Assembly: GCA_054601695.1 (NCBI GenBank)
Contig: BAAHQB010000063.1
Coordinates: 310,001 to 374,000 of the forward strand
Length of the DNA stretch: 64,000 bases
Direction of reading: 5' to 3'
Source of the DNA: Amorphochlora amoebiformis
Taxonomy: Eukaryota > Cercozoa > Chlorarachniophyceae
Part shown: in pieces, positions 1-63,872 of the stretch
Layout: each line of letters begins with the position of its first letter
Position numbering within the stretch: position 1 is the stretch's first letter
Position numbers and translations under genes: made by a program
Notes under the pieces: generated by a model
The model's input: only the letters and a program-made list of their open reading frames with translations
What the model was told of the DNA's origin: nothing
The model's database searches: none

Positions 1-62
<62 letters not shown>

Positions 63-137
63 AATATATGTGTATACATATATTATATAGTATATATATT
101 ATACATATTATATAAATATAATACAATATATGTATGT

Positions 138-180
<43 letters not shown>

Positions 181-300
181 ATATAAATATATTTATATAT
201 GTAAACATTATATGTATGTACGTATGTAACTAAATATAATATGTATACGTATATTACATTATATATATATATATATATATATGTATATGTGTGTATGTAT

Positions 301-345
<45 letters not shown>

Positions 346-350
346 CACAG
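1..350. repeat. (TA)n intron sequence at left edge
   Basis: This stretch is almost pure TA dinucleotide repeat with a few TATG/TACA variants. It ends in the acceptor-like TATTACACAG before the first recognisable exon, so I read it as the 3' part of an intron of the ureidoglycolate lyase gene. I see no coding sequence in it. Confidence 0.7.
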
Positions 351-17937
<17,587 letters not shown>

Positions 17938-19488
17938 AGGAGCGTGACATTGTACTTGCATAATTCTAGCGTGTAATTGCTATTTCTAGTATATGCAGTG
18001 TGTATGTTTATAGTAGTTATAAATGATAAAAAAAAGCTTCAAACTTGTAAATGTATCTTGTGCATGTACAACACTCAATATGGCCTCGATTTCAATGATC
18101 ACACGCTTTTATAACTTAGAATATAAATCCTGAAGGGAACCAGTAATTACCAGATGCTGGACCCACTATGTATATGCGCAGCTGGCAGTATCTAGAGTAC
18201 CATCTGGTATATCTAGTATCTAGAGTATATATCGGGTATCATACCCAATATCTTGTATTCTCTAGATTCTGCAGAGTCTCTGTCTACAGGTCTAGTAGTA
18301 AATTTACGTGTACCCTACTTGAAATCATAATAATACTATATATATAGATGATTAACAGAGGCTAGGATGCATGCACGCGTACGTGACACGTCGCCGTAGT
18401 CTAGGAGTACATCTAGACATATATCTAATCTTGTAACAACAACATCTGAAGTTTCATCATCCTACTTTCTCTAGTTTGTTTCTAGACTTTGGCTACTAGG
18501 CTAGTTTGGGGCCCATATATGCAATGGATGACTCAGTAACGAATGATTCGATTTAGAGGATTAGAATGATTTTATGTGATAATTAATGATCCGATTAATT
18601 TAGCTCTAGATTTATCAGAAGTGATTTTTTGTCGAAAACTAACTATAGGTGGTCCCGTGCCTTCGCAATTAGCAGTTTGGCACTGGCCACATACTCAGCG
18701 GTCGTAAAATATTCGTCGCAGTATAGACTATAGCTGCTATGGCTAGCCACTGAGTACAGGGCCTCGAAGCGCGCTCGCCGACCCAGTGGTTAATTTCTAG
18801 AATTTGCACGAACCTGAGTGAAATTGCTTCTCGATATCAAACTGTTATTATCTCAGATATCAAAACTGTTATTATCTCAGATTTGCTTTTACTCTAAAGT
18901 TAGAGTTCAAAAGCCAGACCCTAAAGCCACAAAACCCGAACCATTCTTGTGTTCCAAAAAATGTTTATCACTTGTGTTGGTATCTCCGTCTGGTCCGGCC
19001 TTGGATGGCGATTCGACTTGTGGTCATTTTGGCAATTTTTCGGTGTAATATATCGATATCTCTACCGAATATATGCATATCTCCAATGCTATATCCCATA
19101 TCTAGGGATGGATACACGCACATACCCTGATACTTTGGGTTCGTGTTGCTCGTGCATTAATAGTCTAATATCTTAAAAGGATATACAGACATATCAGCAA
19201 TAAGATACACCACCACCACGAACAAATTTATCGGTTGTTTTATATATCTCGAAAAAGATATACTTACATATTCTTATTCAAGTATAATATCAGCTGTCTA
19301 AGAATTATATATATCCGAATATATTGAATAAGATATATAATTATAATTAATTTGTCGGAATACCACGTCGCTTGTCCGCGGCAACTTGTGGACAGGAGAG
19401 ACGGGCTCTTGACTGCACGCGGCGATCCAAATTCACTCCTCCATCTTCCCGCGTAACCCTCCGCGTCAGCTTATCCCTGCTCTCCCCA
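17938..19488. other. Intergenic region between the Hint and elongase-desaturase genes
   Basis: This is unusually plain sequence for the window: AT-rich, little microsatellite, no exon chain. A direct repeat of about 26 bp (ATATCAAA.CTGTTATTATCTC) lies at about 18833-18885. Multiple CTAG-rich words occur at 18180-18500. The last 150 bp before the ATG are GC-richer and may hold the promoter and 5' leader. Confidence 0.6.
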
Positions 19489-25718
<6,230 letters not shown>

Positions 25719-25735
25719 GTATATATATATATATG

Positions 25736-25792
<57 letters not shown>

Positions 25793-25859
25793 TGCAAAGA
25801 TATATGTAAATAAATATACAGCGAAAGATAAGTATGTATACTCATATATAAATTTACAC

Positions 25860-25938
<79 letters not shown>

Positions 25939-25957
25939 GTGTATATATATAAACTAG

Positions 25958-26081
25958 TCGAAAGCCCCGGCGGTCAAGTACTCTATGGGGTCAAAGGTAT
26001 TCCTATATATATGTATCAATATATTTCATATATACACATACATATATATATACATACATATTTATAATTATATCTACAATA

Positions 26082-26113
<32 letters not shown>

Positions 26114-26161
26114 AATATAAATGTGAGTGTATGCATGTATAAATGTATGTATGTATAAAAG

Positions 26162-26211
<50 letters not shown>

Positions 26212-26284
26212 TTGGTATTTGGTCCGCATACTTCGGAGTCCTGTCTATTTGCGTTGCATGGCTAATGCAAGACTCAAAGGTACA

Positions 26285-26343
<59 letters not shown>

Positions 26344-26437
26344 ATATATATACACATAGATACATATATTGTCTTTAAGTGTGTAAATACATACATAAAA
26401 TGTATGTACACATATACACACACATGTATAGAAATGT

Positions 26438-26500
<63 letters not shown>

Positions 26501-26607
26501 GACTATGGAGATGATGAGGAAGGATGATAGCTCTCTCAACACCATCGTCAAGGTATATATGTAGGTTATAATATATGAGATATAGTATATATATATATAT
26601 ATATTTC

Positions 26608-26640
<33 letters not shown>

Positions 26641-26710
26641 ATATATATATATATTTATATGCGTGTGTTTTTGTGTGTGCACATACAATATATGTCCGTA
26701 TTCTACATTG

Positions 26711-26759
<49 letters not shown>

Positions 26760-27360
26760 TGTAGGCCATTGTGACGGATATCGAAGACTTCCGCTATGTC
26801 TCTGGTAACCCTAACCCTAACCCTAACCCTAACCCTAACCCTAACCCCAACCATCACCCTAACTCTGAACCTCATCCAAACCCTTACCCTAACCCGAATT
26901 GTAAGCTTAACCGTAACCTTATTCTAATCCTCACCCTTCTAGGCGATAAACAGTGCTTAACCCTAATCCAAACCCAATATATGCGATACACAGTGCCTAA
27001 CCCTAATCCAAACGCCATATATGCGATACACGTGCCTAACCCTAATCCAAACCCTCTGTAGGATAGGAGATACACGTGTCTAACCCTAATCCAAACCCTG
27101 CGTAGGCAATACACGTGCCTAACCCTAATCCAAACCCTCTGTAGGGTAGGCGATACACGTGCCTAACCCTAATCCAAACCCAAAATGGAATGTATTTAGG
27201 TAATTTCACTCACATTATTAAGAATAGAGGTCGTAATTATTTAGGTGATACACGTGCTGGGAGTTGGCAGTTTCTCGTTGGCGTTCATGTTGTCTATGCC
27301 GGAATCCTTCAGTTTATTACTCAGGTGTGTTATCTATGCAGAAACTTATGGGTATTATGT

Positions 27361-27408
<48 letters not shown>

Positions 27409-27454
27409 ATATACATATATATATATATATGTATTATATATATATGTATTTGTA

Positions 27455-27485
<31 letters not shown>

Positions 27486-27553
27486 GTTACATATATACGT
27501 TTTTATTTCGCGTTGCGTTAGGCTATGAAAGCATAGACCAACGTGTCTCTTTG

Positions 27554-27632
<79 letters not shown>

Positions 27633-27702
27633 GTATAAATATATGCATCAAACAATACGAACAATTGATATATTTATTCTACATAAACATATCAATCCAA
27701 TT

Positions 27703-27743
<41 letters not shown>

Positions 27744-27834
27744 CATATATATATATAAGGTTATGAAAGGCATTGACCAACGTATCTCTTGGGCCAAACC
27801 TCTGTCTAAGGTTTTACCTACTAAACATATAATA

Positions 27835-27892
<58 letters not shown>

Positions 27893-27975
27893 ATGTCTCT
27901 ATGTATGTGTGTATTTGTGTTTTGGAATATATATATATATATATATATATGTCATGTACTGCGTATATGTGTTTT

Positions 27976-28036
<61 letters not shown>

Positions 28037-28126
28037 TATATTATATATATATATATATATATAACTCAGGCACACAACGTTTTGATGACATCGCTTTCGT
28101 TGTTTATGCTGGTGGTCCTAGTCTAT

Positions 28127-28207
<81 letters not shown>

Positions 28208-28212
28208 ATAAC

Positions 28213-28283
<71 letters not shown>

Positions 28284-28375
28284 GTAAGGTGGCCTCCGAG
28301 ATGGAAGATTCGGCAGTTGGGACAGCTTTTGCTGTCAAAAGCCTAAGGCTTCTGGACTTATTCAATGGGTAATAT

Positions 28376-28424
<49 letters not shown>

Positions 28425-28505
28425 TCTGTCAAAAGCCTAAGGCTTCTGGACTTAATGGGTAATATCTTATATATTTCTAATATATTTCTACATATGTATA
28501 TGCCT

Positions 28506-28547
<42 letters not shown>

Positions 28548-28631
28548 CTAACTATATATATATATATATATATTATCTGTCAAAAGCCTAAGGCTTCTGG
28601 ACTTATTCAATGGGTAACATTTTATAAATCT

Positions 28632-28697
<66 letters not shown>

Positions 28698-28862
28698 CAT
28701 ATTGTATTACACACATATATATTTATATATATACATATATAGATATATATATGTGTATATTACATATATATGGACTTATTAATAGGTGGTATTTTTATAA
28801 ATCCGTACATGTATACATGTACATACTTATACGTATATAAGTATACACAATGAACTGTGAAC

Positions 28863-28952
<90 letters not shown>

Positions 28953-29040
28953 ATATATATATATATGTAAGACATATATTGTGTGTTTGGTGTGAAAGCT
29001 TGTAATATCGGCCTTTATATATATAAAATATATATATATA

Positions 29041-29088
<48 letters not shown>

Positions 29089-29152
29089 TATATATGTATA
29101 CTATATTTAGGGAATGTACGTCTTCTACCTCTCGAAAATGCTCGGTACTTAC

Positions 29153-29215
<63 letters not shown>

Positions 29216-29334
29216 TGAATTATATATGTATATAAATATATATATACATATATGTATGTGTAAACACACACATATATATCTTCGTGTGTGTTTTTGGTAT
29301 GCATTATGTAACTATGCATGTACTTCCCTAAATA

Positions 29335-29385
<51 letters not shown>

Positions 29386-30488
29386 AATCCAATATAACTA
29401 CATTCAACCAGAATTCATCGACACATTCCTTCTAATCCTCTCGAAGAAGAAAGTCATCCTTCTCCACAAAGTTCACCACCTCACCACTATGTCTCTCGTC
29501 TGGTAACTGCAAAAAACGAAAAATTAAATAAAAAATACTTCAGCACGTTAGGGTCTCTCCTCTGGGAACTGCAAAAACGAAAAACTAAATACAAAATACT
29601 TCAGCACGTTAGGGTTAGGATCAGATTATTCAGCATGTCTTAGTCCGAGGACCATTGACTCCTCCACAGAGTGGGGTTATATATTTCTGTTAGGGATAAC
29701 TGCAGATCGTGGTGTTGGGAGCGTTGGTAGGGTTAGGATTAGGATTAGGGTTCTCACCTTTATGTCTCTCATCTGTAATTCACAAAACGTAAAATACTTC
29801 ATCTCCTATGCCGTTTTGTAAGTTGTCAGAAAATGTATAATATTTTTTGACCGCTTATTAGAAATTTTTCGTCTGTGAGTCAGTAAGAAACTATCTCTGT
29901 CTAGTCGGATATATATATATGTATATGTATGTAGCATATAATTAACACCCATATATTAATTATATATATATATAATATATATATACACCCCGAAAAAAGA
30001 CTCAAGCATGTAATTAACACCCAAACTCAACCCTAATCATTGTCTCCTACCTCCTTCTGACGCAAAACCCTAACCCTAACCATAAATCTAACCCTAACCC
30101 TAACCCTAACCCTAACCCTAACCCTAGGCATTCTCTTGAAACCGATCTTCCGTCTGATATATTGTGTGGAGGTGATATCCTTCTCGCTCACTTATCACTA
30201 TCTTTTTCCAAACTCATCCTTCTCGCTCACTCTTTGCTTATTTTTTTTTTTTCTCACTCTATTATTCGCGCTCTGTCTGTAAAAGCTGTCTTTCGGATGT
30301 CCCTTTGGCTATTTTTTTCCTGTTTTTTTGCTCATACTCGCTTAAAATTTTTTATTCTTCGTGTTTTTTTTTTTCTCATATTCGCCTAAAATTTTTTATT
30401 CTTAACTTTCTTTCCCACTGTTAAGAATTTTTCCGGCTCATGCAATTTTTCGTACTTTTTTTCTCGCGGTTTTTGTTCCACTGCTAGA

Positions 30489-30541
<53 letters not shown>

Positions 30542-30561
30542 CATGTGTGTTATACATGTAT

Positions 30562-30592
<31 letters not shown>

Positions 30593-30686
30593 TTAATGTA
30601 TGATTCCATATATAGGGCTTAACTGCGCTGTGCATACCCTTATGTACGCATACTATGCCTTCCCCGATGGAAACCGTTGGCTAAGG

Positions 30687-30758
<72 letters not shown>

Positions 30759-30820
30759 ATATATATATTATAGGCAATATAAGACTAAATCTCAATTCCT
30801 CTAATTCGTGTTCTGCCATA

Positions 30821-30859
<39 letters not shown>

Positions 30860-30864
30860 GTATG

Positions 30865-30918
<54 letters not shown>

Positions 30919-30977
30919 TATATATATATATATATACATATATATATGTTAATACAATGTATACACATATGTATTTG

Positions 30978-31017
<40 letters not shown>

Positions 31018-31114
31018 GGCAATACATGACCTCCTCCCAAATTCTTCAATTCGTATTCTGCCTCATCGGTCTAGTGTACGCTCAGATTCAACGTGTTCTT
31101 GGGTATATAATTAT

Positions 31115-31191
<77 letters not shown>

Positions 31192-31259
31192 GTATATATA
31201 TATTGTATATATATATATATGCTCAGATTCAACGTGTTCTTGGGTATATAATTATACTT

Positions 31260-31300
<41 letters not shown>

Positions 31301-31335
31301 ATACATATATATAATATAATATACATTTATATTTC

Positions 31336-31367
<32 letters not shown>

Positions 31368-31533
31368 CAAATATTATTTACATATATATATATATTATAT
31401 ATATATATATAATATATATATTATATATATATGTATATAGTTCTCCGTGTATGGGAACCAGCGCTGCTGAATGGCATGGAGTCATCATGTACGGTGTCTA
31501 CCTCGGTACATATATTACATAATATATATATAC

Positions 31534-31565
<32 letters not shown>

Positions 31566-31663
31566 TTAATACCCAGGTATGTTCATGATGTTTTTTTACG
31601 ATAACTACTGCCGTAAGGGTAAAAAGAACAAATCTAAGAAGGCTCAGGTATAACTTAAAACAA

Positions 31664-31701
<38 letters not shown>

Positions 31702-31765
31702 ATATGTATATATTATACATAAGGCCGAAGCGAAGATCGAAGAGTCAAAGAAGGAAAAGCATGAG
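25958..31765 (+). CDS. ELO-family fatty acid elongase, module 2
   Basis: Same enzyme family as module 1. Exons: 25958-25996, 26211-26279, 26502-26552, 26765-26804, 27245-27324, 27760-27810, 28070-28127, 28289-28368, 29111-29144, 29412-29502, 30128-30171, 30616-30685, 31019-31102, 31441-31505, 31577-31647, 31724-31765 (969 nt, 323 residues). Motifs: [37 protein letters not shown] (about 527-531 in the joined frame), [45 protein letters not shown] and a Lys/Glu-rich tail. Exons around HKVHH and the HSL..LPS exon match module 1 in length and phase, so the modules are tandem duplicates. Two introns differ: after RWLR here versus after QYMT in module 1. If translated alone it would start at Met in SMGSK (25985) and stop two codons past 31765. 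Confidence 0.83.
26805..27244 (+). repeat. CCCTAA intron with six exon-start-like units
   Basis: The donor TCTG|GTAACCCTAACCC opens a CCCTAA array. From about 26942 a compound unit of about 40 bp (GATACACGTGCC + TAACCCTAATCCAAACCC, often preceded by TAGG) is repeated six times. GATACACGTGC is also the beginning of the real exon at 27245 (TTTAG|GTGATACACGTGC), so the array looks amplified from the acceptor edge. Confidence 0.8.
28417..28620 (+). repeat. Two downstream copies of the exon 28289-28368 end
   Basis: The last ~40 bases of the exon (CTGTCAAAAGCCTAAGG ... TTCTGGACTTA) and its donor GGGTAA are repeated at about 28426-28467 and 28577-28620, separated by (TA)n. The first copy has lost TTCAA. 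Shorter relics follow near 28770. Confidence 0.88.
29612..29677 (-). repeat. Dispersed intron element, full copy, minus orientation
   Basis: On the minus strand this reads AACCCCACTCTGTGGAGGAGTCAATGG, then a short link, ACTAAGACATGCTGAATAATC and TGATCCTAACCC. It matches the copy at 53895-53980 in the kanadaptin gene over its whole length, yet lies here in an intron of the elongase module and in the opposite orientation. Confidence 0.75.
30773..30827 (+). pseudogene. Decayed copy of exon 31019-31102
   Basis: TATAGGCAATATAAGACTAAATC...CAATTC.TCTAATTCGTGTTCTGCC aligns with the first ~50 bases of the downstream exon including the acceptor. Substitutions have introduced stops. The true exon follows 190 bp later. 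Confidence 0.75.
31221..31260 (+). repeat. Downstream copy of the exon 31019-31102 end
   Basis: GCTCAGATTCAACGTG and the following donor and intron start (GGGTATATAATTATAC) are repeated about 140 bp downstream with no difference seen, after a pure (TA)n and (GTAT)n spacer. Confidence 0.88.
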
Positions 31766-31770
31766 GTAAC

Positions 31771-31814
<44 letters not shown>

Positions 31815-31855
31815 CATATATATATGAAGAAAGAAAATCATGAGGTAACCTAACA

Positions 31856-31903
<48 letters not shown>

Positions 31904-32310
31904 GTATATATATGATATATACATATGTAAACATATCTATCATACATATATATTTCATTTGAATACACCAAACTCAATCCTTATTATTTATATGATATAT
32001 ACATATATAAACATATCTATCATACGTATAAGCTTCATTTGAATACACTTATTATACACTTATTATGTATATGATCTATACATATATAAACATATCTATC
32101 ATACATATATGCTTCATTTGAGTACATCTTACTCAATCCTTATTTCTAACCCTAACTTTAATCCCTCTCATTCTAACTCTAACCCTAAATCTAACCCTAA
32201 ATCTAACCCTAAATCTAATCTAACCCTAAATCTAACCCTAACCCTAATCTAACCCTAACCCTAATCTAACCCTAAATCTAACCCTAACCAATACGCAACC
32301 ATAACCTTAG
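31766..32310 (+). repeat. Module 2-desaturase junction intron
   Basis: After the donor GAG|GTAACC the intron has (TA)n and a copy of the exon end at about 31826-31849 (AAGAAAGAAAATCATGAG + GTAACC). That copy is preceded by ATG, so it could serve as a start exon MKKENHE for a separate desaturase. Three direct units of about 65 bp (CATATCTATCATACATATA...TTCATTTGA) follow at 31930-32130. A CCCTAA/CCCTAAAT tract then runs to the acceptor CCTTAG. Confidence 0.7.
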
Positions 32311-40794
<8,484 letters not shown>

Positions 40795-41523
40795 ATTGCT
40801 GAGTGGCATGCACATCTACCGGAGTCTTTCCGTATTCCGTGATAGCCGTTGATAGTTCTCTACTCTTTTTTTTTTGTCAACTCTGTGCGCCCATTCATTC
40901 CGTTATTTAGATATGCAATCATCCGGGACAGACAGCCGCCAATACAGATCTAGATGTACGGTACGAAAACTGAGTGCCGCCACGTTTTCACCAGACACAG
41001 TTGTAGTTATTTGCTCTAGTGCTGATCGTGAACACCGCAAACTCAAACGCATTTAATTCAGATATATTTGATGTTTATTACCTTCAACTGATCTTTCACT
41101 AGTTCAACCTGAACCGGTTGTGTGTGTGTGTGTGTGTGTTGAATTAAGTTCTCGATATGCTAGTAGATATGGGCCAGTTCTAGCAGTTACTTAGTATTAC
41201 TTGCAAGATTACTAGATATAATCTAGATAATTATAATCATCGTTAGTTATAAATTTTGTTGTTATACTCTATAGCGCTATATATATAGATACTACTGGTA
41301 AGATTGTATTTGGAGAGCCGGCCCGTAATAAATTAATATTCTGGTCTGAGAGCCTAACTACTCAGTAGAAGTTTAGGTATAATCACACGGTTGTAATCAT
41401 TTCACAACTTCAGTGTATCGATCAGTTAATCATCCATAGTGTAATTGCTTCTAGTGCTTGTCTTACTAGACTGATGATCGAAACCTGGTACCCCCCCGTT
41501 CGGCTCGAAGTACTCAGTGCTCT
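40795..41523. other. Intergenic region between convergent gene ends
   Basis: After the desaturase TAG the sequence is non-repetitive apart from a short (GT)n near 41120. It separates the 3' ends of the desaturase (+) and the small membrane protein gene (-), so it must contain both polyadenylation regions. I did not find a clear coding exon. Confidence 0.65.
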
Positions 41524-41722
41524 CTAGTACTGCGCAGAATTCTAGAAATATGCCTCGCTATAATTTACCGAGGAATGCTTATCATAGCAGCATCGCGATA
41601 GACAAAGATGGAACAAAACCCCGAAGATAAATGATCCCACTCCTAGAAGCATCTGTATAATATGTTTTAATTTATATACATCTAGTACATACAGAGTATA
41701 CAATACACTATATATGCGTATA

Positions 41723-41764
<42 letters not shown>

Positions 41765-41820
41765 CATGTATGTATATATATATATATATATATATTACAT
41801 ATATATATATATATATATAC

Positions 41821-41868
<48 letters not shown>

Positions 41869-41947
41869 TAATATATATATATATATAATTATATATATAT
41901 ATATTATATAATGTATAAATAAATTACGATATATATATATAAATATA

Positions 41948-42045
<98 letters not shown>

Positions 42046-42056
42046 CTGTACATATT

Positions 42057-42101
<45 letters not shown>

Positions 42102-42528
42102 ATCTAAACATATGATGTGTTTCAATGATAGTGAGCACAGATGTTATCTAAACATATGATGTGTTTCACTGATAGTGAGTACAGATGTTATCTAAACATA
42201 TGATGTGTTTCACTGATAGTGAGTACAGATGAGTACTCAGCTACAGGGTAAAACACGGTTATTTTTTTTTTCTCTGTATATAATATATAAATATGTATAT
42301 AAATATATGTATTGATATACATGTATGTTTATATGCAATATATATATGCTATATATATATATATATATACATATATGTGTGTTTGTGTATGCATATAAAT
42401 ACATATATATATATATATATAGATAATCAATATATTTTATCATAAACAACATATTGTAATTTTTATACATATATAAAAAATTAGATATATTTGTGTGTTA
42501 AATATACATGAGTATTTATATTTTATTG

Positions 42529-42574
<46 letters not shown>

Positions 42575-42680
42575 TATATATTACCAGTATCCAGTATTGA
42601 AAGGGATAGTCACCAACGAATACATTCACTACTGCGTGTACAAACTTATCGATTCCGTCCTCCTAAAAATATATATAAAT

Positions 42681-42716
<36 letters not shown>

Positions 42717-43753
42717 TGTGTGTGTGTGTGTATGTCTGTATGGTATTTATGTAATATTATATGTATTATACACACACACATATATATATATATATATATT
42801 TATGTACCTGATATAGCATATATATATATATACATATGTACCTGATATAGTATATATTTATATAATATATATATATATATATATATACATATATGTACAT
42901 ATATATTATATATTCTGGTGTTTGGTATATACTCTAAAGCACATATGACGTACATATTACATTTATGCAATGTACCTCCATTCGATACACTAGATTTTCA
43001 CCATCTGCATGTCACTAAGAAATACAATATGCTATATGTAAGCTACCTCTGGATTATCTTCTGAAGAGCCATTGGGTTCTTCCTCGATCTTAGCAGGACG
43101 TTCCAAGCTTAAATTCTGTAGATTCTGCAATATTTGTGAATGATCGATCAGTTTGATTGTGTGATGTACGTGTGCATGAATTCATAATCCAAATATGCAA
43201 AGTTCATATGTCGCTGCTTCAGACGCGTGGATGAATTTGGATGTGTTCGGATGTATGTTTATTTCTTTTGTGCTGGTGCATACATATTTGCATACACGTG
43301 TATTTGATCAAATAGCCCTAAAATATCTCTATAAGTACCCCTCAATCCCGAATGCGAATACGGAACCCCCCGCATGCCATATTAATGATAAAGCTTGGAA
43401 TGAATCTTCCTGAAGCGAAATCAACACAGAATGAACCGTAGTCTATCTCTACCTTTTTCCCCTCCTTCACGTCCTCCGAAACGCTCAAGACTGACGTATT
43501 TTTTCCCTCCGCATCAGCTTTCTCAACTGGACCAACTCGGGACAAGCCAGATTCCGCCGACCCAAGAACGAAGGGGAAATCTGCGAATTTGGGCCGCGGG
43601 GTCAGGCATATTTTGGGAAATTAAAATACAGCTAGCACATCGGGTGTCAGATATAGGCTGGGTATTACTGGACTTCCCCGTGATCTTGTCCATCCACACG
43701 GCCCCGACCGGGATCAGGATGAGAGCGACGAGGCCAAGCACACTGCCGCGCAT
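41524..43753 (-). CDS. Unrecognised 138-residue putative membrane protein, six exons
   Basis: Exons in transcript order on the minus strand: 43669-43753, 43453-43526, 43047-43124, 42585-42662, 41569-41652, 41524-41541. All have GT-AG borders and matching phases, and the joined frame is closed by TAG. The N-terminus [20 protein letters not shown] looks like a signal peptide or anchor. A Ser/Glu/Lys-rich polar middle follows (ending [13 protein letters not shown]), then [20 protein letters not shown], then a hydrophobic segment [13 protein letters not shown] and the tail [17 protein letters not shown]. The CC pair after the membrane segment could be acylated. I recognise no family. A single-pass type I layout is an inference. 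An extra exon in the 42099-42250 repeat cannot be excluded. It is divergent from the kanadaptin gene. Confidence 0.65.
42098..42245. repeat. 44-bp direct repeat, three units
   Basis: Three units of GTTATCTAAACATATG + ATGTGTTTCACTGATAGTGAGTACAGAT are nearly identical and contain no simple repeat. On the minus strand the right end reads CTGTAG|CTGAGTACTC, an acceptor followed by about 23 open codons, so the block may be amplified from an exon edge of the minus-strand gene. Confidence 0.85.
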
Positions 43754-43846
43754 CCTTCCTGTTTAGGCAAAATTCAAAAACTAGAAGTCCACCGTCGATA
43801 AATTTATCTCATAGCCGAAGAATTAGAATATTATTCTTCGGCTTGA
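43754..43846. promoter_or_regulatory. Shared promoter region of divergent genes with perfect inverted repeat
   Basis: Only 93 bp separate the two start codons, so both promoters must overlap unless the leaders contain introns. At 43814-43842 there is a perfect inverted repeat with 10-bp arms GCCGAAGAAT / ATTCTTCGGC and a 9-base AT spacer, ending four bases before the kanadaptin ATG. It could be a dimeric factor site or a 5'-leader hairpin. Confidence 0.6.
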
Positions 43847-63019
<19,173 letters not shown>

Positions 63020-63661
63020 CTGTTGCAAGTTGCTAGAATCACTGAAATCGAATGAGAATAATCATTATTGATTACAAGAAACAACAATTAAATCATGATA
63101 CCGCACGTTTGAAGTGTCTACTATTTTTTATCTTGTACATAGCAATATTAATCACTGCTATAATACCTATCAACTCAGCATATTACTAGCTATATCTAAT
63201 ATATGTGTCACTATGTGCACACATTATCTAGATTATTCAGACATTTAAGCTAGTATATACGTTTAGTCTAGCTATACTCTGGATACTGATATATATAAAT
63301 ACAGTACTGGAAATACACATAGAATTCAATCTGAGTAGATATAATACATATATATATATATACATATATATAAAATATATATACATTATCTAGAATCAAG
63401 AGTATGTAAAACTACAATGTGCATGTTTTATATATATATGTAGATATATATATATATATATACTAGATATACGTACAGGACGTATACAAAAAATATCTAG
63501 ACTATACTAGTATATACATGTATACATATTATAATCTACATAATAGACATAATCTAATCGAGATACACATTTTGAATCAAGTTTTACCATCCCCATGTAT
63601 GATTATAATGTTACACTCATGATCATATTCTACTCTATATCCAGTTAGATCGTTGAAACAA
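63020..63661. other. Intergenic region between convergent 3' ends
   Basis: AT-rich, mostly unique sequence between the kanadaptin stop and the SS18-type stop, with repeated ATATCTAG/CTAGATTATCTAG words. It resembles the intergenic stretch at 17938-19488 in composition, and lacks CCCTAA and long microsatellites. Confidence 0.65.
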
Positions 63662-63740
63662 TCACTGTTTCTTCTTCCTTGGATCCATATCAGCTATCGT
63701 CGCAAGATATATCAGGTTCTGCTGAAGTTTCATTTGGTAC
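63662..63740 (-). CDS. SS18/SSXT (GIF) family protein, C-terminal exon only
   Basis: The minus-strand exon begins after acceptor ATTAG (phase 1) and ends with TGA. It reads YQMKLQQNLIYLATIADMDP then RKKKQ. This matches the end of the SNH domain of SS18 and plant GIF coactivators (..YQ..LQ.NL.YLA.IAD..). SS18 proteins are subunits of SWI/SNF chromatin remodelling complexes. Known family members usually have a long Gln/Met-rich tail after this point; here the protein ends five basic or polar residues later. The rest of the gene is beyond the right edge. Confidence 0.75.
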
Positions 63741-63829
63741 CTAATTCATTGGTTAGATTACATATCATGAGCAAATATATTATGATATAGAAAAATATTA
63801 TGGACACGAAGAGTGAGAGAGAGAAGCAG

Positions 63830-63872
<43 letters not shown>

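Noticed and set aside
18818-19176. Short plus-strand frames before the elongase gene
   Set aside because: No splice-consistent continuation and no recognisable motif; likely chance.
42585-42662. Plus-strand reading of this exon ([16 protein letters not shown])
   Set aside because: No GT donor follows on the plus strand, whereas the minus strand has exact AG and GT borders and joins in phase 0.
43342-43545. Minus-strand open frame read straight through
   Set aside because: Most of it is exon 2 of the minus-strand gene, but the frame runs past a good GTAGAG donor; the spliced form joins in phase to exon 43047-43124.
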